Assembly: GCA_028291125.1 (NCBI GenBank)
Contig: JAQGIN010000349.1
Span: 1-17,877 of the forward strand
Length of the DNA: 17,877 nucleotides
Direction: 5' to 3'
Origin: Caulobacter sp.
GTDB taxonomy: Bacteria > Pseudomonadota > Alphaproteobacteria > Caulobacterales > Caulobacteraceae
Part shown: positions 6,670 through 13,887 of the stretch, piece by piece
Numbering within the stretch: position 1 is the first letter of the stretch
How the letters are laid out: every line of letters starts with the position of its first letter
Translations under genes and position numbers: made by a program
Notes under the pieces: model-generated
Told to the model about the DNA's origin: nothing
Database searches by the model: none
The model's input: only the letters and a program-made list of their open reading frames with translations

Positions 6670-9486
6670 CTAGAAACGGGCCGCGACGCGGGCGTAGTAG
6701 AAGCCGCCGCTGATGCCGTACGGGGAGTACTGGTTGTAGTAGGCGAAGGCCGGCGTGCCGCGGTTGGCGGCCCGGACGGCGTCCGGATAGGCGTCCAGCA
6801 GGTTGTTGGCCCCGACGCTGACGCTGATCTTGTCGGTGGCCTGATAGGTCAGGTCGAGGTCGGCGATCAGCCGGGGGCTGATGGTCTCGTCATTGGCCGC
6901 CAGGCTGGTGCGCTGGATGACCTCGCCGTAGCGGGTCAGGCGCAGGTTGGCGTCGACCTTGCCCAGGGTCCAGTCGGCCCCGAGGATGAACTTGTTCTTC
7001 GGCGTGCCGGTGGTCAGGTCGCCGATCTTCACCCGATCGATATAGACTAGGCCGGCGGCCGCCAGGGCCGGGGGCGGCGAGACGATCTTGTCGAACTTGT
7101 TCTTGTTGAAATTGGCCGAGAAGGTCCAGCGCACCGAGCCGAAGTCGCCAAAATCGGTGCGGTAGTCGGTGACCAGGTCGACGCCGCGCGTCGAGGTGTC
7201 GGCGAAGTTGCCGTAATAGAAGGCCGCCTGCTGCGGATTGAGGCCCTGGCTGGCCAGGGCGGCGCTGACGGCGGCGTTGGGGCCCAGCGTGCCGCTCTGC
7301 AGGATGCGGTTGTCGATCTTGATCACATAGACGTCGAGGGTGACGTTGAGGCGCGGCAGCGGCTGGGCGACCAGGCCGACCGAATAGTTGATCGATTTCT
7401 CCGCCTCCAGCGGCTTGGCCCCCAGGGCGACGGCGGCCGGATTGTCCGGCGGCAGCAATTGCACCGGATAGAGCTGAGTGGTGGTGGCCGGCGGCACGAT
7501 CACCCCGATGGTGCTGGACGAGGCGTAGTGCTGCTGCTGCAGCGATGGGGCGCGGAAGCCGGTGCTGGCCGTGCCGCGCACCGCCAGGCCGGGGATGATG
7601 GCGTAGCGGGTCGACAGCTTGAAGGTCTTGGCGTTGCCGAAGTCGGAATAACGCTCGTAGCGGCCGGCGAAGGCCACTTCCCACTTCTCGGTCAGGCCCT
7701 GCTCGATGTTGACATAGGCGCTGGCGTTGTCGCGCGAGAACACTCCGGCCGAGAACGGCGGGAAGCCGGTCACCCCCTGCGAGCCGCCGGAGAACACCAC
7801 CCCGGCCTGCGGGCTGCCGGCCGGAGCGACATAGCCGCCATTGACGTAGGAGGCCGGCTCGCCGGCCTCGATCTGGAACTCGTCGTCGCGATATTCCAGG
7901 CCGGCGGCGACGAAGGTGGGCTTGGCGAACCAGGGCGTGCTGACCTCGCGCGTGAGGTCGAGATTGGTCGTCCATTCCTGGAACTTCAGCGAGCCGATGT
8001 AGAACCGGGTCGGGCTGGCCGGGCCGAGCGAGGCGTTGAGGGCGTTCTCGTAATAGCCGACGCTGTCGCGGCTGAAGGTCGAGCTCAGATCCCAGTCGAA
8101 GCCGAACAGGTCGGCGCCCTTGGCTCCGATGGCGAACTGGAAGTCGCGGTCCTTGAGGAACAAGCGCGGCGTGTAGCCGTCGGGATTGATGGCGGTGATG
8201 TTGTTGACCGAGTTGGGGTTGCGGAAGGTCAGCCAGGCGGCAGTGTTGCGGCTGGCGACGGTGCCGAACGAATAGACGTCGATGTCGTCCGTGATCGGCA
8301 TGCCGGCGCTGTAGCCGACCGAGAACAGCTGCACGGCCGGCGAGCCGGGATGGCTGGTGTGGCGATTGGCGGTCAGCTCGCGCGGGTCCGGCGTCGAGCC
8401 GGGCGTCCCGACCCGCACCGGCTGGCCGGCGGCGTTGAGCGGGAAGTACATCTGGGTGGTGTTGGGCGTCATGTCGCCGCGATCGGTGAGGTCGCTGATC
8501 CGCACGTCGCCGGTCAGGTTCAGATAGCCGGCCTCGCCGAGCCGGAAGCCGATATTGCCCGACACCTGGCCGGTCTCGCCGTCGCCCTCGGCGGTCTTGC
8601 CGTACAGGGTCGAGAGCGAGCCGCCCTCGGCCCCCTTCTTGAGGATGATGTTGATCACCCCGGCCAGGGCGTCCGAGCCGTACTGGGCCGAGGCCCCGTC
8701 GCGCAGCACCTCGATGCGCTCGATGGCGGCCGACGGGATCAGGTCGAGGTCGGGCGGCGACTGGCCGTTCTGGGTGGCGCCGTTGACGAACAGGATGGCG
8801 GTGTTGTGACGGCGCTTGCCGTTGACCAGCACTAGGGTCTGGTCGGCGCTGAGGCCGCGCAGCGACACCGTCTTGATCGCGAAGCTGGCCCCGGCCCCGC
8901 TGTTGGAGGTGTTGGCCGACGGCACCAGGGTGGAGATCAGGTCGCGGGTCGACTGCTTGCCGCTCTTGACCAGGTCGGCGGCCGACAGCACGTCGATCGG
9001 GGCCATGCTCGAGGTCACGGTGCGCGAGGTCGAACGGGTGCCGGTGACGATCACCTCCTCGAGGGTGGCGGCGGCCTCGGGCGGGGCGGCCGGTTCGGGG
9101 GCGCCGGAAAACGGGGCCGCCTCGACCTCGCCGCCGGGCGACCATCGGGCCTTGACCAGACCGGCGCGCGGCGGGGCCAAGGTGATGGTGCGGCCGTCAT
9201 TGGACACCACCACCAGGCCGGTGCCGGCCAGCAGCCGGTCGAGGGCGGCGTCGATCGACAGCGCCCCCTCGACCGGGCTGGTGCGCTTGCCCGAGGCGGC
9301 GTCGGCCTTGATCAGGATCTGCACGCCGGCCTGGCGGGCGAATTGCGGAATGCCGGTGGCCGCCGATTGCGAGGCGATCTTGAACGGCTTGGCCTGTCCC
9401 CAGGCCGCGCCGCCGGTCAGGGCCAGCCCGGCCGCCGCCGCGCACAACAGTTTCCGCCTCAGCGGACGCTTCGCCCAATCGCCCAT
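6670..9486 (-). CDS. TonB-dependent outer-membrane receptor with STN signalling domain
   Basis: A FecA-like transducer of 938 residues that uses TonB/ExbBD energy to import a ligand and signals its presence across the periplasm. Order: signal peptide (about 1-31); secretin/TonB N-terminal STN domain (about 36-105, AATGIPQFARQAGVQILI through GTGLVVVSNDGRTITL); a Pro/Ala-rich linker; TonB box LEEVIVTG (142-149); plug (about 150-285) with the conserved IERIEVLRDGASAQYGSDAL and AGVINIIL; then a 22-strand-type barrel ending in the aromatic terminus ARVAARF. I chose the ATG at 9484-9486 because GGGGGA lies 6 nt upstream. The in-frame TTG two codons earlier (9492) would directly abut that ribosome-binding site. 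An STN domain next to fecI/fecR genes means the receptor is very probably the input for that regulator pair. The ligand need not be iron, and the neighbouring enzymes suggest a nitrogenous organic compound. Confidence 0.95.
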   Translation of the reverse strand: MGDWAKRPLRRKLLCAAAAGLALTGGAAWGQAKPFKIASQSAATGIPQFARQAGVQILIKADAASGKRTSPVEGALSIDAALDRLLAGTGLVVVSNDGRTITLAPPRAGLVKARWSPGGEVEAAPFSGAPEPAAPPEAAATLEEVIVTGTRSTSRTVTSSMAPIDVLSAADLVKSGKQSTRDLISTLVPSANTSNSGAGASFAIKTVSLRGLSADQTLVLVNGKRRHNTAILFVNGATQNGQSPPDLDLIPSAAIERIEVLRDGASAQYGSDALAGVINIILKKGAEGGSLSTLYGKTAEGDGETGQVSGNIGFRLGEAGYLNLTGDVRISDLTDRGDMTPNTTQMYFPLNAAGQPVRVGTPGSTPDPRELTANRHTSHPGSPAVQLFSVGYSAGMPITDDIDVYSFGTVASRNTAAWLTFRNPNSVNNITAINPDGYTPRLFLKDRDFQFAIGAKGADLFGFDWDLSSTFSRDSVGYYENALNASLGPASPTRFYIGSLKFQEWTTNLDLTREVSTPWFAKPTFVAAGLEYRDDEFQIEAGEPASYVNGGYVAPAGSPQAGVVFSGGSQGVTGFPPFSAGVFSRDNASAYVNIEQGLTEKWEVAFAGRYERYSDFGNAKTFKLSTRYAIIPGLAVRGTASTGFRAPSLQQQHYASSSTIGVIVPPATTTQLYPVQLLPPDNPAAVALGAKPLEAEKSINYSVGLVAQPLPRLNVTLDVYVIKIDNRILQSGTLGPNAAVSAALASQGLNPQQAAFYYGNFADTSTRGVDLVTDYRTDFGDFGSVRWTFSANFNKNKFDKIVSPPPALAAAGLVYIDRVKIGDLTTGTPKNKFILGADWTLGKVDANLRLTRYGEVIQRTSLAANDETISPRLIADLDLTYQATDKISVSVGANNLLDAYPDAVRAANRGTPAFAYYNQYSPYGISGGFYYARVAARF

Positions 9487-9530
9487 CGACAATCCCCCAT
9501 CGATCGAGGCCGCCCAAGCGCGCCCTCCTG

Positions 9531-9559
9531 ACAGGACGAGGGGTGGGGTCGGGATTTCC
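9531..9559 (-). promoter_or_regulatory. FecI-type ECF promoter for the receptor gene
   Basis: The minus strand contains GGAAAT (9554-9559), exactly 17 bp (9537-9553), then TCCTGT (9531-9536). From memory, the E. coli FecI-dependent fecA promoter is described as GGAAAT at -35 and TCCTTT at -10 with about the same spacing, so this matches 11 of 12 positions. The -10 hexamer ends about 45 nt before the receptor ATG, leaving a plausible leader with GGGGGA as ribosome-binding site. The site is in the only intergenic space between fecR and the receptor (9487-9638), where a FecI target is expected. A/T-containing hexamers like these are rare in DNA this GC-rich. Confidence 0.6.
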
Positions 9560-9589
9560 GGTGGGTGTCGGGGGCGATTGCTCCGAAGA

Positions 9590-9622
9590 CCGACGACTCG
9601 CCCGCTTTCGCGTCATCGTCGG
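9590..9622 (-). terminator. Hairpin at the 3' end of the fecI-fecR transcript
   Basis: CCGACGA (9590-9596) and TCGTCGG (9616-9622) form a perfect 7-bp inverted repeat. Inside it the minus strand carries a small CGC-GAAA-GCG stem with a GNRA-type loop. It lies 17 nt after the fecR stop and upstream of the predicted receptor promoter, a natural place to separate the two transcription units. There is no T run after the stem, so it would be a weak or rho-assisted terminator, or an RNA-stability element. Confidence 0.35.
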
Positions 9623-9638
9623 ATGGGAAAGCCTGATT

Positions 9639-10598
9639 TTAGGACAGGTGGTCGCGGCTGAGCCGGATCGTCCGCTCGTCCTCGCTGACCCGCGCGCCAA
9701 TGGTGGCGACCACGGCGGCGGCGAAGCTCTCGGGCTCGTTGGTGCGGAACAGGCCGACGAACCGCTCCTGGGCCAGGACCGGGTCGTCGATGAGGATCTG
9801 GCGGCTATTGTAGCGGTTGAATTGGCTGGCCGCCTCGCCCAGGGTTTCGCCGTCCAGGGCGATCTCGCCATTGCGCCAGGCCAGGCTGCGCTCGATCTCC
9901 GACGGCGACTCGGCGACGATCGGGGCGACCGCGTCGGCCAGCAGGATCTTGCAGCCGGCGGCGACCCGCTGGCGCGGCCCGGCCTCGCCGTCGACCCAGG
10001 TCTCGACCACGCCCTCGGTGACCATGACGTCGGCGCCGCCGTCGCGCCGCCGCACCGAGAACGCCGTGCCCACCGCCCGCACCCGCACGCGGCCGGCGGC
10101 GACCACGAACGGCCGGTGGACGTCCTTGGCCACCTGGAACCAGGCCTCGCCGCGCCGCAGGGTGATCTGGCGCGAACTGGGTTTCAGGATCACCTCCAGA
10201 GCGGTGCGGGTGTTGATCGCCACCAGCGAGCCGTCGGCCAGGGGCACGCGCCGCACCTCGCCCAGCCGGGTGTCGAGCCGCTGCGGGCGGGCCGCCCAGA
10301 CCATCGCCGTCCCGACGCTGGCCGCCAGGCCGGCGCCGCCGATGCCGACGATCAGAGCGCGGCGGGTCGCGGCGCGGGGCGTGGGAACCGCGGGCTCGGC
10401 CCCGGCCAGGGCCCGGCCGCGATCGAGCAGGCTGATGGCCGCCTGGGCGCGCAGGAAGGCGCCGGCGCGGCGCGGATCACCGGCTAGCCAAGCCTGCAGT
10501 TTGGGCTCGTGCGCCGCGTCCAGACCCCGGCCATCGATACGGGCGGCCCAGTCGGCCGCCTCGTCATCGATCTGTCTTGCGGACGGGGACGAGGTCAT
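9639..10598 (-). CDS. fecR: FecR-family transmembrane anti-sigma regulator
   Basis: A 319-residue inner-membrane protein that holds the ECF sigma factor and relays the receptor signal from the periplasm. The cytoplasmic N-terminus carries a FecR-N/DUF4880 domain (about 9-50, DDEAADWAARIDG through WLAGDPRRAGAFLRAQ). A single membrane span follows at about 80-102 (ALIVGIGGAGLAASVGTAMV). The periplasmic FecR domain spans about 110-205, with LADGSLVAINTRTALEV, RGEAWFQV and VGTAFSV. A C-terminal STN-like domain (DUF4974 type, about 245-315) is the likely contact for the receptor's own STN. Gly177-Thr178 in VGTAF corresponds to the Gly-Thr bond at which Pseudomonas FoxR/FecR-type regulators are reported to self-cleave. 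The ATG at 10596-10598 lies inside the 3' end of the sigma gene, so the pair is translationally coupled. Ends with TAA. Confidence 0.93.
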   Translation of the reverse strand: MTSSPSARQIDDEAADWAARIDGRGLDAAHEPKLQAWLAGDPRRAGAFLRAQAAISLLDRGRALAGAEPAVPTPRAATRRALIVGIGGAGLAASVGTAMVWAARPQRLDTRLGEVRRVPLADGSLVAINTRTALEVILKPSSRQITLRRGEAWFQVAKDVHRPFVVAAGRVRVRAVGTAFSVRRRDGGADVMVTEGVVETWVDGEAGPRQRVAAGCKILLADAVAPIVAESPSEIERSLAWRNGEIALDGETLGEAASQFNRYNSRQILIDDPVLAQERFVGLFRTNEPESFAAAVVATIGARVSEDERTIRLSRDHLS

Positions 10599-11151
10599 GA
10601 CCGGGGACGGACTCCAGCGGGTGGTCGGGGGTTTGGCTCTCCGATAAGGCGCGCAGGATTAAACGCAAGCCCCGCATCGCCTGCATTTCGACCACGTTCT
10701 CCGTCACGCCCAGGCGCTGGGCGACCTCGCGCTGCGACAGGCCATGAATGCGCCTCAGCTTGAAGATCTCGCGGCATCGCTCGGGCAATCCTTCGATCAG
10801 GCGCTGAACCCTCGCCAGCTCGCGCCGTCCGGCGACGATGCGTTCGGGCGAGGGCTCATGATCTACGACGTTCAGCGCGTCGATTTCCGTGACGCAGTCG
10901 ATGCGGACGATGCGCGCCCGCCGGATCCGCTCGATGGCGATGTTGCGCGCGGTGCGGAAGAAATAGGCCCGGCCGTTGACGATGTGGTCCACGCCACGCA
11001 GGGCCGCGAGGCGGCAATAGGTCTCCTGGACGATATCGTCGATGTCGAAATGGGCGCCGCCGGTCCGGCGCAGCCAGGCGCGGACATCGGCTTCGTGCGG
11101 CAGGATCTGGCTGCCGACCCAGGCGACGATTTCGGCGCGGCTCTGCTCCAC
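10564..11151 (-). CDS. fecI: ECF sigma factor, FecI type
   Basis: A 195-residue extracytoplasmic-function sigma factor that directs RNA polymerase to a small regulon, most likely the adjacent receptor. Region 2 covers about 15-80 (FDIDDIVQETYCRLAAL, then GRAYFFRTARNIAIERIRRAR). Region 4 covers about 112-165 (LIEGLPERCREIFKLRRIHG, then the helix-turn-helix LSQREVAQRLGVTENVVEMQ). A tail of about 25 residues after region 4, rich in Pro and charged residues, is slightly longer than usual. The start is GTG at 11149-11151 with AGGGGG 5 nt upstream. An ATG 31 bp further up (11182) is out of frame. It overlaps fecR by 35 bp. The upstream gap of about 164 bp to the efflux operon holds its promoter, which I could not identify. 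I see no copy of the GGAAAT-N17-TCCTGT motif there, so strong autoregulation through that element is not supported. Confidence 0.93.
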   Translation of the reverse strand: MEQSRAEIVAWVGSQILPHEADVRAWLRRTGGAHFDIDDIVQETYCRLAALRGVDHIVNGRAYFFRTARNIAIERIRRARIVRIDCVTEIDALNVVDHEPSPERIVAGRRELARVQRLIEGLPERCREIFKLRRIHGLSQREVAQRLGVTENVVEMQAMRGLRLILRALSESQTPDHPLESVPGHDLVPVRKTDR

Positions 11152-11280
11152 CTCGACCCCCTGACGATCCCGAACGCGTCATTCAGGCGCGGCCGCCGGG
11201 TCCGCCGAGCGCGATTTGTCCGTCCTCACGCACGATCGCCGCCACATTGCCCAAAACACCGACGCTTGCGCGGGCCGCTA

Positions 11281-11308
11281 GGCGCCCGCCGCCCAGCCGC
11301 GGGGCGCC
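11281..11308 (-). terminator. GC-rich hairpin after the efflux operon
   Basis: A 7-bp perfect inverted repeat, GGCGCCC (11281-11287) and GGGCGCC (11302-11308), with a 14-nt loop, starts 7 bp after the NodT-family gene's stop. A competing stem GCGGGC/GCCCGC overlaps it on the downstream side. No T run follows, so intrinsic termination is uncertain. The rest of the 11152-11315 gap shows nothing recognisable. Confidence 0.3.
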
Positions 11309-11315
11309 GGGGAGA

Positions 11316-12719
11316 CTAGCCCCAGCCGCCGCCGAGCGCCCGGGTCAGGTCGACGCTGGCCTGCAGGCGGCGGGCGTCCAGCGCCAGGGCGGCGCGCCGC
11401 GCCTGCAGCGACGCGGTCTGGGCGGTGACCACCTCGAGATAGGTGGCCGCGCCCTGGCGATAGCGGATCAGGGCCAGGGCCTCGGTGCGCTGGGCGGCGG
11501 CGACGGCGTCGTCCTGGTCCTTGGCCTCGGCGGCCAGCCGGTTGGCCAGGGCCAACTGATCCTCGACATTGCGGAACGCCCCCAGCACCACGCCGCGATA
11601 GCTTTGAGCGGCTTGCTCGAAGGCGGCGCGGGCGGCGGCGACCCCGGCCTTGCGGCGGCCGGCGTCGAACAGCGTCCCGGCCAATTGCGGCCCGACCATC
11701 CAGAAGCTGTTGGGCGAGGTCAGCAGGTCGACGCCGCCGGCCGATTGCCAGCCGGCCGAGCCGCCCAGGGTCAGGGCTGGGAAGCGCGCGGCCTGGACGA
11801 CGCCGATCTGGGCGTTGGCGGCGGCGGCGCGGCGTTCGGCGGCGGCGATGTCGGGCCGGCGCTGCAGCAGGGTCGAGGGCAGGCCGACCGGCACGCGCGG
11901 CTGGGTGAAGGCGATCTGGGCCGATGGCAGGCTGAAGCTGGAGGCCGTCTCGCCGACCAGGGCGGCGATGGCGTGCGCGTAGAGGGCGCGCTGGGCGGCG
12001 ACGTCGGAGATCTGGGCCTTGGCGGTCGACAGCTGGGTCTGGGCCCGGCCGACGTCGAGGCCGGTGGCCGCGCCGCCGTCATGGCGGATCTGGGTCAGCT
12101 GCAGGGCGCGCTGATAGGCGGCGGCGGTGTCGATCAGCAGCTTCTCCTGGGCGTCGAGGCCGCGCAGGTTGAAATAGTCGTCGGCCAGCTCGGCCTGCAG
12201 CGACAGGCGGACCGATTCCAGGTCGGCGGCGCTGGCCTGGGCCTGGGCGCCGCTGGCCGCCACCAGATTGCGCACCCGGCCCCACAGGTCGAGCTCATAG
12301 GACAGCGAGGCCCCCAGCTGGATGGCCGAATAGTCGTCCGGCCCGCCGGTGCGCAGCGGCGCGTTGTCCGAGCGGTGATAGCGCGTCCCCGTCCCGGCCC
12401 CGCCGATCTCCGGCAGCAGGCCGGCCCGGGCCTGGGCGGCCAGGGCGCGGGCCTGGGCGTAGGCGGCGGCCGAGGCGGCCAGGCTCGGATTGGCGCGGGC
12501 CGCCCGGGCCTGAAGATCGTCGAGGGTGGGGTCGGCGAACACGCTCCACCAGGCCCCGCGCGGCTGGGCCTCGGCCGGCGCGGCCGGCGTCCACGGGCCG
12601 GTCTCCTTGAAGGCGGCGGGCATGGCCACGACGGGCGGCGCGTAGGCCGGGGCCATCGAACAGGCGCCAAGCATCGCGGTCAGGGCCGCGACGGCGAGCC
12701 CGCGCTCAGCCGCGCGCAT
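11316..12719 (-). CDS. NodT-family RND efflux outer-membrane lipoprotein
   Basis: The outer-membrane exit duct of the tripartite pump. The 467-residue protein begins with a lipoprotein signal peptide and lipobox LGAC (Cys20), so the mature protein is lipid-anchored. Two outer membrane efflux protein (TolC-like) repeats follow, at about 65-250 and 275-460. They carry the family signatures RGAWWSVFADPTLDDL, SYELDLWGRVRN, LLQRRPDIAAAER and GPQLAGTLFDAGRRKAGV. Long Ala-rich helices between them would form the periplasmic barrel. The length is normal for the family (about 450-500). The ATG overlaps the end of the adaptor gene by 14 bp, which indicates translational coupling in the order permease, adaptor, channel. 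Ends with TAG. Confidence 0.95.
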   Translation of the reverse strand: MRAAERGLAVAALTAMLGACSMAPAYAPPVVAMPAAFKETGPWTPAAPAEAQPRGAWWSVFADPTLDDLQARAARANPSLAASAAAYAQARALAAQARAGLLPEIGGAGTGTRYHRSDNAPLRTGGPDDYSAIQLGASLSYELDLWGRVRNLVAASGAQAQASAADLESVRLSLQAELADDYFNLRGLDAQEKLLIDTAAAYQRALQLTQIRHDGGAATGLDVGRAQTQLSTAKAQISDVAAQRALYAHAIAALVGETASSFSLPSAQIAFTQPRVPVGLPSTLLQRRPDIAAAERRAAAANAQIGVVQAARFPALTLGGSAGWQSAGGVDLLTSPNSFWMVGPQLAGTLFDAGRRKAGVAAARAAFEQAAQSYRGVVLGAFRNVEDQLALANRLAAEAKDQDDAVAAAQRTEALALIRYRQGAATYLEVVTAQTASLQARRAALALDARRLQASVDLTRALGGGWG

Positions 12720-13887
12720 CGCCGGCTCCCTTGCCGGCCGAGGCGCCGGCGACGCGGACTAGGTCGCCGTCGACCAGGGCCTCGGGCGGGTTGTCGATCA
12801 CCCGGTCGCCCTTGGCCAGGCCGGCCCCGATCTCGACGCTGGTCCCCAGGTCGCGGACGATGGTGATCGGCTTGACCTTCACGTGGCTGTCGGGCCCGAC
12901 CACGGCCACCGTCGGGCCGTCGTGGCGGAACAGGATCGCCGTGGCCGGCACGCGGGTGGTGGTCCCGGCCGAGGCCAGCTTGAAGGCGACCTGCACATAT
13001 TCGCCGGGCTTCAGCCGGCCGTCGGTGTTGTCCAGCTGCAGCTCGACCAGCAGGGCGCCGTTCTGGGCCACCGACCGGGCGTCGTTGACCACCGTCGCCG
13101 TGAAGGTCTGGCCCGGATATTCCGGCGCCGTCAGGGTCGCCGCCTCGCCATGGCGGATCAGGGCCGAGGCGTTCTGCGGCACGCTGACATAGACCCGCAG
13201 GCGGTGCTGGTCGGCGACGGTGAACAGGGCGGTGTCGGCCGCGCCGCCGACCGAGATCAGCGCCCCGATGTCGGTGTTGCGCGAGGTGACCACGCCATCG
13301 AACGGGGCGGTGATGCGCTTGAACGACTCCAGGGCCAGCAGGCGGTTGAGATTGGCCTTGGCGGCGTTAACCGCCGAGCTGCGGGCGGCCAGGTCGCCGG
13401 CCTTCTCGTCGGCCTCCTGGCGCGAGACGGCGTCGAGGGCGACCAGGCCCTCCCAGCGCTTGGCGGTGGTCGCCGACAGCCGCTGGTTGGCCTGGGCGGT
13501 GGCCAGGTCGGCGCGGGCCTGCAGCACCTGCTGATCGAGGTCGGGGGTGTCGATCTGCGCCAACAGCTGGCCGGCCTTCACCGACGTGCCGATGTCGACG
13601 TACCAGGCCTTGAGATAGCCGCTGGTGCGGGCGTGGATCAGGGCGTTGTTGAAGGCCTGGACGTCGCCGGGCAGCACCAGGTCGCGGTGGCCGCCGCCGG
13701 CCACCAGCGCCAGATTGACGGTGGGAATGGTCTGGGCGGAGGTCCAGGTCTTCAGCGTCTGGTCGGCGTTGACCCGCGAGACCACGCCGACCACGACCAC
13801 CACGGCGGCGACGCAGAGCGCGCCGATCCCGGCCAGCTTCAGGTGGCGCGGCGGGGTGTGGCCCAAGGCGTCGATCGGATCAGGCAT
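12706..13887 (-). CDS. RND efflux periplasmic adaptor (membrane fusion protein)
   Basis: A 393-residue HlyD/AcrA-type adaptor joining the inner-membrane permease to the NodT channel. One N-terminal hydrophobic segment (about 16-38, LKLAGIGALCVAAVVVVVGV) with no lipobox acts as an uncleaved membrane anchor. A first lipoyl half (about 78-112, ARTSGYLKAWYVDIGTSVKAGQLL) is followed by a short alpha-hairpin (about 115-188). The second lipoyl half contains ITAPFDGVVTSRNTDIGALI (192-211), followed by a beta-barrel domain and a membrane-proximal domain with VPATAILFR and VGPDSHVKVKPITI. The ATG overlaps the permease stop by 8 bp (ATGCCTGA), and GGAGAG lies 5 nt upstream within the permease gene. The substrate class cannot be read from the adaptor. 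Confidence 0.95.
   Translation of the reverse strand: MPDPIDALGHTPPRHLKLAGIGALCVAAVVVVVGVVSRVNADQTLKTWTSAQTIPTVNLALVAGGGHRDLVLPGDVQAFNNALIHARTSGYLKAWYVDIGTSVKAGQLLAQIDTPDLDQQVLQARADLATAQANQRLSATTAKRWEGLVALDAVSRQEADEKAGDLAARSSAVNAAKANLNRLLALESFKRITAPFDGVVTSRNTDIGALISVGGAADTALFTVADQHRLRVYVSVPQNASALIRHGEAATLTAPEYPGQTFTATVVNDARSVAQNGALLVELQLDNTDGRLKPGEYVQVAFKLASAGTTTRVPATAILFRHDGPTVAVVGPDSHVKVKPITIVRDLGTSVEIGAGLAKGDRVIDNPPEALVDGDLVRVAGASAGKGAGDARG

Noticed and set aside
6670..9486. Classical ferric-citrate uptake (FecA) assignment
   Set aside because: The architecture fits FecA-like signalling, but there is no ABC importer for iron, and the neighbouring genes encode exported hydrolases and an oxidase, so an iron ligand is not supported.
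9487..9492. TTG at 9490-9492 as the receptor start
   Set aside because: It would touch the GGGGGA ribosome-binding site with no spacing. The ATG two codons later has the correct 6-nt spacing.
447..11151. Lasso-peptide biosynthesis or isopeptidase cluster
   Set aside because: The FecIR plus receptor arrangement is reminiscent, but there is no precursor peptide, cyclase, leader protease or S9-type isopeptidase in the window.
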